Source of the DNA: Campylobacter sp. CNRCH_2014_0184h
Lineage (GTDB): Bacteria; Campylobacterota; Campylobacteria; Campylobacterales; Campylobacteraceae
Assembly (NCBI RefSeq): GCF_025772985.1
Contig: NZ_JAKMTB010000007.1
Location: 1-60,969 of the forward strand
Length of the DNA: 60,969 bases
Direction of reading: 5' to 3'
Shown: positions 41,382 through 51,048 of the stretch, one piece after another
Layout of the letters: the number at the start of each line of letters is the position of its first letter
Numbering within the stretch: the stretch's first letter is position 1
The notes under the pieces: model-generated
Database searches by the model: none
Told to the model about the DNA's origin: nothing
The model's input: the letters and a program-made list of their open reading frames with translations, nothing else
Translations under genes and position numbers: made by a program

Positions 41382-42851
41382 TTATTCTTGTGCTTGAATA
41401 GCACTTAAAATCACAGTATTAACAATATCTTCTACCAAACATCCTCTACTTAAATCATTAATCGGCTTTTTAAGACCTTGTAAAATCGGACCAATCGCTA
41501 AAGAATTTGCCGTTCTTTGAACTGCTTTATAGCAAATATTTGCCGCATTTAAATCAGGAAACACATATACATTTGCTCTTCCTGCTACTTTAGAATTTGG
41601 CATTTTACTTTTTGCTGTTAGCATATCATATGCTGCATCAAATTGTATAGGACCTTCTAGCTCAAGTTGAGGATATTTTTCTTTAGCTATTTTAGTAGCT
41701 TCTTTAATTACATCCACGCTAGCCCCACTTCCGCTATCTCCACTAGAATATGAAAGCAAAGCCACTTTAGGATCAAGTCCAAAAGCCTTAGCACTATTTG
41801 CACTCACATAAGCAATTTCAGCAAGTTGTTCAGGGGTTGGATTTGGCATAACAGCACAATCAGCAAAAACCAAAACCTTATCTTCTAAAGACATAAAAAA
41901 CATACCAGAAACCAAACTCACATAAGGTTTTGTTTTGATAATTTGCAAAGCAGGACGAATAGTTTCAGCAGTAGTTGTACTTGCTCCACTTACCATAGCA
42001 TGCGCTTTTTGAGTATGTACAAGCAAGGTCGCAAAATATGTTTTATCTTGTACTAACTTTTTAGCTTCTTCTTTACTCATACCTTTGCTTTTTCTAGCTT
42101 CATACAAAAGCTCTTCAAATTCTTCATTATATTGAGAATTTTTAGGATTTATAATACGTACACCATCGATATTAATATTTAAACTATTAGCTTTAGCACA
42201 AATTTCATTGCTATCGCCTAGTAAAATCAAATCAACAATCTCATTTTGCATTAAAAACTCACTAGCTTTTAATACTCTTTCATCAAAACTTTCAGGTAAA
42301 ACCACTATTTTTTTATCTGCTTTTGCTTTTTCAAAAAGCTCATAAGAAAATCTTGCCTGAGTTTTATAGGTATATTCTTGTAATAAATCTTGAGTAAAAT
42401 CTTCATTTTCTTTTAACAAAACAAAGTCGCTAAGCTTTTGACTTAGTAAAAAATTTAACATAGTATGATTTTCATCTTGACTTTTTGCATATAGTGGAGC
42501 ATTTAGCTCTTTAGCTAAGGCTATATTTAAACTCAAATCACCCATCAAGCCAAAATCATCTACTCCAACCACTATAACAAAATCATTTTTATTTTTTATT
42601 TTTTCAAAATCTTCAATAATTTTTTTAAAAAAATCATTTGAATTTTGAGTAAATTTGCTTTGATAATTATTTTTTTCAAAACTACTAAAAAAATCTAGCT
42701 TAAAATTGGTTTTTGAACATATTAAAGCAATTTTTTCTTTATTTTTTTCACAAAAAACAGGAAAGTAAAAGGCTATTTTACCTTGAACTTTTTCTAAAGA
42801 CTGTGTTAAAAATTTCTCATCAACACAATTTAATAAAAACATGGATTTCAT
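41382..42851 (-). CDS. pta: Phosphate acetyltransferase Pta
   Basis: This enzyme is about 489 residues. The C-terminal PTA domain (about 165-485) has VLPESFDERVLKA, VSGASTTTAETIRPALQI and SYSSGDSGSG. The N-terminal domain is a reduced form of the P-loop DRTGG-type region. It interconverts acetyl-CoA and acetyl phosphate, paired with AckA. The frame is open to 42914, but ATG 42851 has AGAGGA just upstream and leaves room for a promoter divergent from flgH. Confidence 0.93.
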   Translation of the reverse strand: MKSMFLLNCVDEKFLTQSLEKVQGKIAFYFPVFCEKNKEKIALICSKTNFKLDFFSSFEKNNYQSKFTQNSNDFFKKIIEDFEKIKNKNDFVIVVGVDDFGLMGDLSLNIALAKELNAPLYAKSQDENHTMLNFLLSQKLSDFVLLKENEDFTQDLLQEYTYKTQARFSYELFEKAKADKKIVVLPESFDERVLKASEFLMQNEIVDLILLGDSNEICAKANSLNINIDGVRIINPKNSQYNEEFEELLYEARKSKGMSKEEAKKLVQDKTYFATLLVHTQKAHAMVSGASTTTAETIRPALQIIKTKPYVSLVSGMFFMSLEDKVLVFADCAVMPNPTPEQLAEIAYVSANSAKAFGLDPKVALLSYSSGDSGSGASVDVIKEATKIAKEKYPQLELEGPIQFDAAYDMLTAKSKMPNSKVAGRANVYVFPDLNAANICYKAVQRTANSLAIGPILQGLKKPINDLSRGCLVEDIVNTVILSAIQAQE

Positions 42852-42890
42852 TTTTTCCTCTTTTTTAACAAAATAATTGTTTTTTTGTAA

Positions 42891-42896
42891 TATAAT
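42891..42896 (+). promoter_or_regulatory. Candidate -10 of flgH
   Basis: TATAAT follows a T-rich stretch and lies 40 nt upstream of the flgH ATG. I see no sigma-54 (GG-N10-GC) element here, although many rod and ring genes in Campylobacter are RpoN-dependent. Confidence 0.4.
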
Positions 42897-42936
42897 AATT
42901 TTAAAATTCATCACAATAATATAAGGTTATAAAGCT

Positions 42937-43638
42937 ATGAAATTTAAAAATGTTAATTTTTACTTGTTACCTTTTGTAATGTTTGGTTGTAGCGCCACAG
43001 TCGATCCGCATATTAACATGAAACCTCCAACTTATGTAGAAGAATTGGCTCCAAAACAAAATCATAACACCCAAAGCAATCCTGGATCGCTATTTGGTAA
43101 AGGAGATAATCCTTTATTTTCTGATAAAAAAGCAATGAATGTAAATGATTTAGTAACCGTAGTCATTAGAGAAAATGCTACACAAAACTCGCAAGGCTCT
43201 AAAGCTACAAGTAAAAACAATAATGTTAATTTAGGCGGAGGACAAGTAACCACTGGTGCTGGACTTAGTAAAGCTAGAGATTTTATCAATGATTATACAA
43301 ATATAGGCTATACTACAGCAAGTACTTCACAATATCAAGGCACAGGAAGCCAAACTAGAAGTGAAAATTTCCAAACCACCATTTCTGCTAGAGTGATTAA
43401 AGTTTTATCTAATGGAAATTATTTTATAGAAGGAAGTCGTGAGCTTTTAATTAATGGTGAAAAACAAATCATTCAGCTAAGTGGGGTTATAAGACCTTAT
43501 GATATTTCTCAAGATAATATGATAGATAGTAAATACATAGCTGATGCAAAAATTCTTTATAAAACAGAAGGTGATATAGATAAATCTACACGCAAGCCTT
43601 GGGGGACAAAATTCATGGAAACCATTTGGCCTTTTTAA
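42937..43638 (+). CDS. flgH: Flagellar L-ring protein FlgH
   Basis: This 233-residue lipoprotein has a lipobox ending at Cys18 (VMFGCS) and FlgH signatures SLFGKGDNPLFSDKKA, VNDLVTVVI and INGEKQIIQLSGVIRPYDIS. It forms the outer-membrane ring of the flagellar basal body. As in C. jejuni (from memory), it sits divergent from pta-ackA rather than in a flagellar cluster. Confidence 0.95.
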   Translation: MKFKNVNFYLLPFVMFGCSATVDPHINMKPPTYVEELAPKQNHNTQSNPGSLFGKGDNPLFSDKKAMNVNDLVTVVIRENATQNSQGSKATSKNNNVNLGGGQVTTGAGLSKARDFINDYTNIGYTTASTSQYQGTGSQTRSENFQTTISARVIKVLSNGNYFIEGSRELLINGEKQIIQLSGVIRPYDISQDNMIDSKYIADAKILYKTEGDIDKSTRKPWGTKFMETIWPF

Positions 43639-43650
43639 GCTAAATGGTTT
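43619..43650. terminator. Hairpin between convergent flgH and murF
   Basis: AAACCATTT and AAATGGTTT pair, extended by a G-U wobble and a GC pair, around an 8-nt loop containing the flgH stop. TTTT ends the plus-strand side. It also overlaps the first base of the murF stop codon. Confidence 0.6.
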
Positions 43651-45050
43651 TACATAAAACTTGGTGCATCATTAGAAAATAAAATCAAATCTCCATTTTG
43701 GGTTAATTTTGATAAAGTTTGCACAAGTTGAGATTTTTCTTTTAATACATAAAAATCTAATGTAATATGTTTTTGCAAAATCGTGCTATTAGCCTCTGAA
43801 GTAATAATTACAAAATCAAAACACTCATTGATTATCTTACATAATTTTATATTTTCTTCTTCATTAACTTCAACTATACCAGGAGTTACCAAAACTTTTC
43901 TTCCTTGATAGCTTTTACAAAGCTCATAGCTTTGACTCATACCTTTAAAATTTCCATTAAAACCATCATCTATGATAAATTTAGGCTCTTTAGAAATCAC
44001 TTGCAAACGATGTTCTACTGCTTTTAAATTTAATACACTTTTTATAATATTTTCTATTTTAATTCCTAAATAATGAGCAAGTAAAATACACACACTAATA
44101 TTATAAGCATTAAAAGCGCCTAGTAAATTTGCATGAAAATCATAAATATTACCATCTAATCTTATTTTAAAATCTAAACCTTCTAAACTTGCCCTAACAT
44201 CACTTAAACAATCATCATAAAATTCATTTTCATATAAGGTGCTTGAGTGTAAAAAGTATTTTTCTAAACGCTTGGATTTTAAAGCTTGCAACTTAGCACT
44301 GCGGATGTTATCTTGAGTTTTAAAATACTCCAAATGCGCCAAACCAATCTCACCCACTATACAAATTTGAGGATTTAAAAACTCTGCAATTTCTAAAATA
44401 TCATTTTGCTCTCTTGCGCCAGCTTCTACGATATAAATTTCAGTATTATTTTCTAAATTTTCATTGATATCTTTTACTATACCCATGAAAGTATTAACAC
44501 TTCTTGGAGTTTTATAGCACTTAAACTCATCTTTTAAAAGTTCGTATAAAAAATTTTTTATACTTGTTTTTCCAAAACTAGCAGTAATTAGAATAATTTT
44601 TAAATTTGAATTATCACAAATCTTTTTATTTGCCTTTTTTATAAATGTATTTTGGTTTATTTTTTCTACTAAAAAGCTTAATAAAAATGCAGCTACTAAA
44701 GCTTCTAAACCTATCCAAAAAAATGGCATAAATACTAAAGTAAAAAGCGACAAAAATAAAAAATAACGCTTAATCCTAGCAGTAAAAACCAGCTTTTTAT
44801 CTAAATTTTTATATAAGTACCCACCATATAACAAAGATAAAGCAAAAACTATAAAATATAAATAAAAATTTCCGCTATACAAAGAAAACACAAAAGCAAA
44901 ATAAGGAATTATTAAAAAATATAAATGCCACAAAGGCTTAGCAAAATGTAAAATTATGCGTGAGAATTTATAAGAGTACCATTGCAAAGCTAAAATCAGG
45001 TAAAATCCAAGTAAAAAATTCAAACTTAAAAAAGCTATCATACTAATCAT
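43650..45050 (-). CDS. murF: MurF-type Mur ligase with N-terminal membrane domain
   Basis: This 466-residue protein begins with about 125 very hydrophobic residues forming some five to six membrane helices. A Mur-ligase ATPase domain follows, with P-loop TASFGKTS (156-163), EAGAREQNDILEIA, GEIGLAHLEYF and a C-terminal domain with EHRLQVI and FIIDDGFNGNFKGM. MurF adds D-Ala-D-Ala to UDP-MurNAc-tripeptide. The usual N-terminal nucleotide-substrate domain is absent. It lies near ddl, which makes D-Ala-D-Ala. It overlaps the hydrolase gene by 8 nt. Confidence 0.85.
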   Translation of the reverse strand: MISMIAFLSLNFLLGFYLILALQWYSYKFSRIILHFAKPLWHLYFLIIPYFAFVFSLYSGNFYLYFIVFALSLLYGGYLYKNLDKKLVFTARIKRYFLFLSLFTLVFMPFFWIGLEALVAAFLLSFLVEKINQNTFIKKANKKICDNSNLKIILITASFGKTSIKNFLYELLKDEFKCYKTPRSVNTFMGIVKDINENLENNTEIYIVEAGAREQNDILEIAEFLNPQICIVGEIGLAHLEYFKTQDNIRSAKLQALKSKRLEKYFLHSSTLYENEFYDDCLSDVRASLEGLDFKIRLDGNIYDFHANLLGAFNAYNISVCILLAHYLGIKIENIIKSVLNLKAVEHRLQVISKEPKFIIDDGFNGNFKGMSQSYELCKSYQGRKVLVTPGIVEVNEEENIKLCKIINECFDFVIITSEANSTILQKHITLDFYVLKEKSQLVQTLSKLTQNGDLILFSNDAPSFM

Positions 45051-45786
45051 TTTTTAAAAATTCCTCATGTATTTTTTCATTTATAAAATCAGCATGTTTT
45101 AAAAAGAAAAAATGATCCCCATCTAATGCAAAAAAATTTCCTTTTTGTGCTAAAGAATGGATAATCGCTCCACTTTTTAAAGGCGTAGCTTTATCTTCAT
45201 TACCCCAAAAAATCAAAATAGGGTTTTTAAGCTTTTGAAATTCATTTTCTAAATTTTCATTAACAACCTTCTTAAAGGTTTCATACATCACTTCACTCAT
45301 ACCTTGAGCGTCTTTGCTAATAAAAAATTTCCTCCAAAAATCCCCATAAGGAAGATTTTTTAAAATTTTAAACAAGGCTATTTTAAACCTCACTTTAAAG
45401 CTTTTTGGTAAAACCACACCTGCGCTAGAGAGTAAAATTAAACCTTGAAAATTAGCATTTTGACACATAATAGTCGCAACTTTTCCGCCAAAAGAATGCC
45501 CCATTAAATAATCTGCCTTTTGCTCAATTGTAGTTAAAAAGTCTTCCACAACCTTAGCATAAGCATAAGAATCCATAGGTGCATCTATGCTTGAATTTCC
45601 AAAACCAGGCAAATCTAAATAAATTTGTTTAAAATCATTCAAAGGCTTTTCAAAAGCTTGTTTCATAAGCTCTTTATTAGCCCCCCAACCGTGTAAAATA
45701 AGAATTGTTTTTTTACATTTTGGATTGATGATTTCATAACTTAAATTATAAAAATATCCATTAGAATATACTCTAGTTTTTGCCAT
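45043..45786 (-). CDS. Alpha/beta-fold hydrolase
   Basis: This 247-residue hydrolase has the oxyanion HGWG (32-35), nucleophile elbow GHSFGG (Ser98), DLPGFGNS, a late acid region (FWGNEDKATP) and catalytic His in DGDHFFFL. The substrate is unknown. It sits between an antitoxin-like gene and murF in a cell-wall cluster, so an envelope or cell-wall-linked esterase or peptidase is possible but unproven. Confidence 0.85.
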   Translation of the reverse strand: MAKTRVYSNGYFYNLSYEIINPKCKKTILILHGWGANKELMKQAFEKPLNDFKQIYLDLPGFGNSSIDAPMDSYAYAKVVEDFLTTIEQKADYLMGHSFGGKVATIMCQNANFQGLILLSSAGVVLPKSFKVRFKIALFKILKNLPYGDFWRKFFISKDAQGMSEVMYETFKKVVNENLENEFQKLKNPILIFWGNEDKATPLKSGAIIHSLAQKGNFFALDGDHFFFLKHADFINEKIHEEFLKND

Positions 45787-45788
45787 TT

Positions 45789-46004
45789 CTAGCCTTTTTT
45801 ATCTTTATAAATCTTTTCTAAAAGCATTACAGCTTCATTTAAACGCTCATATTCTTCAAAACTTAAAAGCACGGCTTCAAATTTATTATTTTTTACTATC
45901 ACCACTCTACCGTTTTCGCTCTTTTTTGTTTTTTCAAGCATAGTACTGAAATTTCTTACTACTTCAGTTGCAGTATAAATTTCATCTTTGCTAAAAGTAG
46001 CCAT
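45789..46004 (-). CDS. Phd/YefM-family antitoxin-like protein, orphan
   Basis: This 71-residue protein has the Phd/YefM pattern: an N-terminal DNA-binding region (YTATEVVRNFSTMLEKTK), then GRVVIVKNNKFEAVLLSFEEYERL, then a short acidic-basic tail. No toxin gene (RelE, Doc or other small basic protein) is adjacent; its neighbours are ddl (2 nt away) and an alpha/beta hydrolase (2 nt away). It may be a domesticated transcription regulator of the cell-wall operon. Confidence 0.78.
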   Translation of the reverse strand: MATFSKDEIYTATEVVRNFSTMLEKTKKSENGRVVIVKNNKFEAVLLSFEEYERLNEAVMLLEKIYKDKKG

Positions 46005-46006
46005 GA

Positions 46007-47047
46007 TTATAACTTACCTTTTTGCCCATTAATACTGTGAATAAAAGCATAATCGATCTTAATTTGCTTTTCTAGCTCTATATTTTTTGCTAAATTATCA
46101 ACTGTATTAGTAAAATCTTCAAATAAATAATTTGCCAATGATCCTGGATTTGGATTGATCTCATTTAAATAAACCTCATCACCTATCACAAAAAAATCAC
46201 AGCGAATCAAAGCTCCTTTAAATAAAGGATTGTAAATTCTCGTAAAATTATCCCTTAGTTTTTGCTTTAATTCTTCACTAATATTTGCTTCACTGACTTT
46301 AGAACTTTCTGAAAAACCTAAATATTTTTGTTCAAAATCTAAAATTTCATTTTTTCTAGGCTCTTCAATGATAGAAAATTCCATTTTTTCACCTATCATA
46401 CAACCTGCTAAGTTATATTCTTTAATATTGCTTACAAATTTTTCAACCACAACATCCTCATCAAATTCAAAAGCAACATCTTTAGCATATTTAAGCTCGC
46501 TTTCATCTTTAACTATACTTATACCTATGCTACTACCTAATCTTGCAGGCTTTAAAATACAAGGAAAGTCTAAAGAAACATTTTGCTCTTTATGCAAATT
46601 TAAAACTTTATAATCAAGTGTTTTTACCCCTACACTTTGTGCATAAAGTTTAGTTAAAACCTTATTAAAAGATAAAACACTAGCTTCTATGCGCGGTCCT
46701 ATGTATTTTATACCATAAAAATCAAGCAAAGCAGCTATTTTGCCATCTTCGCCATCTTTTCCATGTACGATATTTACCGCTACATCAATGTCAAGTTTTT
46801 TCTCGCCTAACATAGTTTTTATAAAAAACCCACCCTGCTTTAGCACCAAGACTTTTTCTTTTTTATAAGCACCACTACTAAAAGTTTTTGCATTCATTTT
46901 TTCTTCATCTATAAGAAAAAATTCTTTATTTTTATCACAAAATATAAATTTTTTTTGCGCTTTGAGTACTTTTTTTAATACCACAGCACTCACAATGCTA
47001 ATTTCATGCTCATAAGAATTTGCACCAAAAATTACACCATATATCAT
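46007..47047 (-). CDS. ddl: D-alanine--D-alanine ligase Ddl
   Basis: This 346-residue ATP-grasp ligase has [16 protein letters not shown] at the N-terminus, [11 protein letters not shown], the ATP-binding [15 protein letters not shown], and metal-binding [16 protein letters not shown]. It makes the dipeptide used by murF in the same cluster. The gap to ruvA is 16 nt. Confidence 0.95.
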   Translation of the reverse strand: MIYGVIFGANSYEHEISIVSAVVLKKVLKAQKKFIFCDKNKEFFLIDEEKMNAKTFSSGAYKKEKVLVLKQGGFFIKTMLGEKKLDIDVAVNIVHGKDGEDGKIAALLDFYGIKYIGPRIEASVLSFNKVLTKLYAQSVGVKTLDYKVLNLHKEQNVSLDFPCILKPARLGSSIGISIVKDESELKYAKDVAFEFDEDVVVEKFVSNIKEYNLAGCMIGEKMEFSIIEEPRKNEILDFEQKYLGFSESSKVSEANISEELKQKLRDNFTRIYNPLFKGALIRCDFFVIGDEVYLNEINPNPGSLANYLFEDFTNTVDNLAKNIELEKQIKIDYAFIHSINGQKGKL

Positions 47048-47063
47048 TATATTTTTCCTTTTA

Positions 47064-47615
47064 TTATGCTAATTTTTTCAAAGCCTCTTTAATAAGCTCA
47101 CTAGTATTTTTACTCTCACAAGTTCTTAAAACCTTTAAAATATTTTCTTGTTTAAAACCAAGTGAAAGTAAAGCTGCCAAAGCTTGCGCTTGGTCTTGAT
47201 TGGAATTTTCTATATTGATTTTTGCATCACTTAACTCAGCTATAATTCTTTTTGCACTCTTTGGACCAATACCAGGAACCTTTTTAAATACACTCTCATC
47301 ACCACTTTGCAAAGCTGCATAAAAAGTATTAGTATCTAAGCTTGAGCAAAGCGCCATAGCAGTAGTTGCTCCTATACCACTAATTTTAATTAATAATTCA
47401 AACATTCTTTGCTCATTAATATCTAAAAATCCATATAATTTATGAGAGTCTTCTTTGATAATTTGCGTGATTAAAAACTCAACCTTTTGATCTTTTTCAA
47501 AATTACTTGAGCAAAAAAGCGACACATAAACACCATAACTTACCCCACTTGAAGTTTTTAAAACAACAAAAGTAGGTTCTTTTTTACTCACTATTCCTTC
47601 AATTGCCACTATCAT
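47064..47615 (-). CDS. ruvA: Holliday-junction DNA-binding protein RuvA
   Basis: This 183-residue protein has an N-terminal OB fold ([20 protein letters not shown]), tandem helix-hairpin-helix motifs ([31 protein letters not shown]) and a C-terminal domain III ([15 protein letters not shown]) that contacts RuvB. It binds four-way junctions. ruvB and ruvC are not in the window. Confidence 0.96.
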   Translation of the reverse strand: MIVAIEGIVSKKEPTFVVLKTSSGVSYGVYVSLFCSSNFEKDQKVEFLITQIIKEDSHKLYGFLDINEQRMFELLIKISGIGATTAMALCSSLDTNTFYAALQSGDESVFKKVPGIGPKSAKRIIAELSDAKINIENSNQDQAQALAALLSLGFKQENILKVLRTCESKNTSELIKEALKKLA

Positions 47616-47620
47616 TTAGC

Positions 47621-49468
47621 TTATTCCTTGTAATTGCTAATAGAGCGAATTTCATAAACACTCATCCCATTTTCAGTATCTATTTTTTCAAGCTCAAAAC
47701 ATTGAATTTTTTCTTCACTATGAGGATGATAGCTTAATTCTTTTCTAGGATTTAATAAAACAAATTTAACCTCGTTTAAATCCATCCATTTTCCACTTTT
47801 ATTAATAATTTTTGATTTTAAAAGTTCATCTTGAATTTTTTTAAGCTTTTCCATATTTGCTTTTTCTTCTTCTTTTAAGGTTTCTATTTTATTAGCTAAA
47901 ATATTTAAATTTTCAATCTTTTGATTAAAATCTTTAATAGTAATCTTATAAGCTTGCGGTACAGCTCTTTTTGCACTTATTAATTCTTTTGCCTTTTGCT
48001 GTAAAATTCTCACAGAATCTTTACTCACATGGATAGTATGCTTGGTTTCTTCAATTTCTTTGACTAAATTTTCTTGTTCTTTTTTTAACTCTTCAATATG
48101 CAAAAGTATCTCTTCTCCACTTTTTTCTTTATCAAAAGCTTTGAGATCTTGAATTACAAGTTTATTGCCACTTCCTTGAACTTTTTCAACATGAATCAAG
48201 CTTTTAGCAATACACAAACAATTACCACCAAGCTCTTGTATGTAAATTTCATCCGCAATAATCTCCCCACCCACAGCCTTTTTAATATTTACTTTTTTAG
48301 CCTTGATAGAACCATTTTCTAAAGTTTCAGCAAAAACTTCCTCGGCCTCACAATATCCTCTTAAGATATTAACCTCAACCTTTTGCCCTATAATAGTGCT
48401 TTTATGATGCATATTACCTTTAAGAATTACTTTTTTACCTCTTAAAACAGAATCTTGAGCCATATTACCAGTAACTTCTAATTCTTGAGCTTCAACAGTA
48501 ATCCTAGGACCTATTGCATCTTCTAAACTATTTGTATTTTTAATCACAATGATAACTTGTTTATCAAAACCCGCCCAAATAGAACCCGTACTTTTAAAAT
48601 CAACCTTATTAAATTCTAAATAATTTTCTATCTCATAAATAGATTTTTTTTGGATAATAAAGCCATCTTTTTTGGCAATATATTTTATGCTTTCATCATC
48701 TTCTTTAACTTCAAAATTATCCGAACAAACAACTTTTTCTTTATTTGTTTTTGGCGGAAGTGCTTTTAAAATTTTAAATCTTAAATCCTTGCCATCGCTA
48801 CCCTCTTTTGGTTTAATCCTCTCAATAGCCACCTCATCTTTTCCTATGGGTGCTACATAGTTTCTATTCATCACATCATTGTGCTTTTTTAGATTTTCTA
48901 GGTAGTGATATTGAATTTCTTCATTTGTAGGCTCTTGAGGATTAACTCCCTTGCATACTTCAAATTCAACTTCAAAATCAAATTTTTGCTTTTCTTTGAC
49001 TTTGGTATTAAAATCAATAATTTGCTTTTTGAAATCAAAAATTCTAAATCCGAGCAAATATTTTTCTTTTATCATCGCTTTGTAAATAGCTTCTAAAAGT
49101 TCTAGTGCCAATTTATCATGAAAAGCAATAATTTCACTGGCTTTAACACTAGCTTTTAATAAAGTACAAATTTCGTTGGTATATAAACTAATCTCAAAAG
49201 CTGGTGAGTGTGCAAATTTTTTAAAATAAATTTCTATTTTATACTCTTGCTCTATACTTAAATCATGAATTAAAAATTTTTCATCTTCTTCAAAAATTTT
49301 TAATTCTTTTTCATTAACTTTTATCCATTCTTGATTATCATAAGTATAAGAAGTACTAAAACTTAATAATCTAAAATCAAGTTCATCAACTTCGCATTTA
49401 TTTTCAGAAGCAAATATCAAAAGCTCTTTATAAGGGTCTTTAGTATATAAAATTTTCTTCTCTTCCAT
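47621..49468 (-). CDS. FapA-family (DUF342) polymer-forming protein
   Basis: This 615-residue protein has a divergent N-terminal domain (1-200), a DUF342/FapA region with a right-handed beta-helix-like stretch (about 210-455: GRKV/GNMHHKSTIIGQKVEVN, AEEVFAETLENGSIKAKKV) and a coiled coil (about 460-560). In other bacteria FapA-like proteins influence flagella, polarity or the cell surface. The role in Campylobacter is not known to me. It starts the fapA-ruvA-ddl-murF cluster with AAGGAAG upstream. Confidence 0.75.
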   Translation of the reverse strand: MEEKKILYTKDPYKELLIFASENKCEVDELDFRLLSFSTSYTYDNQEWIKVNEKELKIFEEDEKFLIHDLSIEQEYKIEIYFKKFAHSPAFEISLYTNEICTLLKASVKASEIIAFHDKLALELLEAIYKAMIKEKYLLGFRIFDFKKQIIDFNTKVKEKQKFDFEVEFEVCKGVNPQEPTNEEIQYHYLENLKKHNDVMNRNYVAPIGKDEVAIERIKPKEGSDGKDLRFKILKALPPKTNKEKVVCSDNFEVKEDDESIKYIAKKDGFIIQKKSIYEIENYLEFNKVDFKSTGSIWAGFDKQVIIVIKNTNSLEDAIGPRITVEAQELEVTGNMAQDSVLRGKKVILKGNMHHKSTIIGQKVEVNILRGYCEAEEVFAETLENGSIKAKKVNIKKAVGGEIIADEIYIQELGGNCLCIAKSLIHVEKVQGSGNKLVIQDLKAFDKEKSGEEILLHIEELKKEQENLVKEIEETKHTIHVSKDSVRILQQKAKELISAKRAVPQAYKITIKDFNQKIENLNILANKIETLKEEEKANMEKLKKIQDELLKSKIINKSGKWMDLNEVKFVLLNPRKELSYHPHSEEKIQCFELEKIDTENGMSVYEIRSISNYKE

Positions 49469-49556
49469 AGCTTAAGCTTCCTTATTGTGTATAAAATTTT
49501 GATTTTAGCAAAAATAAAATCAAAATTTAGTTAAAATTATTGCTACTAAAAAATTT

Positions 49557-49562
49557 TATAAT
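49557..49562 (+). promoter_or_regulatory. Candidate -10 of the murJ-cysS-msbA run
   Basis: A perfect TATAAT lies 31 nt upstream of the murJ ATG in the 125-bp divergent gap, which otherwise holds no gene. Confidence 0.5.
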
Positions 49563-49593
49563 ACTCAAACTAATATTTAAAGAATGAAAATTA

Positions 49594-51036
49594 ATGAGAA
49601 AAAATATTATTTTTAAAAATTTTATCATCAATGCCTTAGGAATTTTATTTTCTAGGATTATGGGTGTTTTAAGAGATATTGTTTTAGCTTTATATTTAGG
49701 TGCTGGAATTTATAGCGATATTTTCTTTGTGGCTTTAAAAATGCCTGCTTTTTTTAGAAGAATTTTTGCAGAAGGGGCATTTGGACAAGCTTTTTTACCA
49801 AGTTTTTTAAAAGCAAGTAAAAAAGGTGCTTTTTGTATAAATGTCTTATTACAATTTAGTATTATTGTTTTTTTAACCTGTGTTTTAGTGAGTTTTTTTG
49901 CTGAATTTTTTACAAAGATTTTTGCCTTTGGTTTTAACAAAGAAACGATCATTCTAGCTGCGCCTTTAGTTTCTATTAATTTTTGGTATTTGTTTTTTAT
50001 CTTTTTAGTAACTTTTTTAGGTTCTTTATTAAACTATAAACAAAATTTTTTCATCACTTCTTTTTCTGCTTCATTTTTTAATCTTTTTGTTGTGATTGCC
50101 GGATTTTTTGTCACTCAAGATGAACCTTTAGAGGCTTTGTATTATTTTTCATATGCGACTGTTTTAAGTGGTCTAGCTCAACTTATATGGCATATTTTTG
50201 CTTTAAAAAACACTAGAATTTTAAAAAGTATGTATTTAAGCATAAAACTTAAAAAAACAAAGACTAATTTAGATAAGTTCCACTCTACATTTACTCATGG
50301 ACTTTTAGGCTCTTCGGCAAATCAAATTAGTTCATTATTAGATACTACTATAGCTAGTTTTTTAATGGCTGGAAGTATTTCGTATTTGTATTATTCTAAC
50401 AGAGTTTTTCAGCTTCCTTTAGCTCTTTTTGCAATCGCTCTAAGTCAAGTAAGTTTTCCCAAAATACTAAGACATTTAAAAGCAAATGAAGAACAAAAAG
50501 CCTTGGCTTTTATGCAAAAAGCTTTTGAGTATTTAAGCGTGCTTTTGATTTTAGCTAGTATAGTTGGGATTATCTTAGCTAAAGAAATTGTGGAGTTTTT
50601 GTTTCAAAGAGGAAATTTTAATCAAGAAGATACAAAAATCACTGCATTTTTATTACAAGCTTATCTTTTGGGGCTTTTGCCTTTTGGCTTGCAAAAACTT
50701 TTTTCTTTATGGCTTTATGCTAAATTTAAACAAAAAATAGCCGCTATAATAGCCTTTAAAACACTTTTTATATCAGCATTTTTTAGTATAGTGATTATTT
50801 TACTTATTAAAGAAGAAGCTTATAAGAGCTTAGGTATTGCACTAGCTTCATCTATTAGTGCTTTTTATTTATTATATGCTAATATAAAAGAATTTGGCTT
50901 TAGAAATCTTTGGGGTATTTTTAGGGTTAAATTTTGGCTTATAAGTATAGTATTTTTAAGTTTATTTGCTCTAGGCTTATTTGAAATTAAAGATATTTTA
51001 ATACAATTTTTAATTGAAATTTATCATTTTTTTTAA
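49594..51036 (+). CDS. murJ: Lipid II flippase MurJ (MviN family)
   Basis: This 480-residue MOP-superfamily membrane protein has about 13-14 helices and the family N-terminus GILFSRIMGVLRDIVLALYLG, plus FFVALKMPAFFRRIFAEGAF. MurJ moves lipid II to the periplasm for PBPs such as MrdA. The gene opens a plus-strand run and precedes cysS by 12 nt. Confidence 0.92.
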   Translation: MRKNIIFKNFIINALGILFSRIMGVLRDIVLALYLGAGIYSDIFFVALKMPAFFRRIFAEGAFGQAFLPSFLKASKKGAFCINVLLQFSIIVFLTCVLVSFFAEFFTKIFAFGFNKETIILAAPLVSINFWYLFFIFLVTFLGSLLNYKQNFFITSFSASFFNLFVVIAGFFVTQDEPLEALYYFSYATVLSGLAQLIWHIFALKNTRILKSMYLSIKLKKTKTNLDKFHSTFTHGLLGSSANQISSLLDTTIASFLMAGSISYLYYSNRVFQLPLALFAIALSQVSFPKILRHLKANEEQKALAFMQKAFEYLSVLLILASIVGIILAKEIVEFLFQRGNFNQEDTKITAFLLQAYLLGLLPFGLQKLFSLWLYAKFKQKIAAIIAFKTLFISAFFSIVIILLIKEEAYKSLGIALASSISAFYLLYANIKEFGFRNLWGIFRVKFWLISIVFLSLFALGLFEIKDILIQFLIEIYHFF

Positions 51037-51048
51037 AGGTTTGTTTTG

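Noticed and set aside
45043-46004. Toxin-antitoxin pair with the antitoxin-like gene
   Set aside because: The neighbouring gene is a 247-residue alpha/beta hydrolase with an intact Ser-His machinery, not a RelE/Doc/HipA-type toxin, and no small toxin frame is present.
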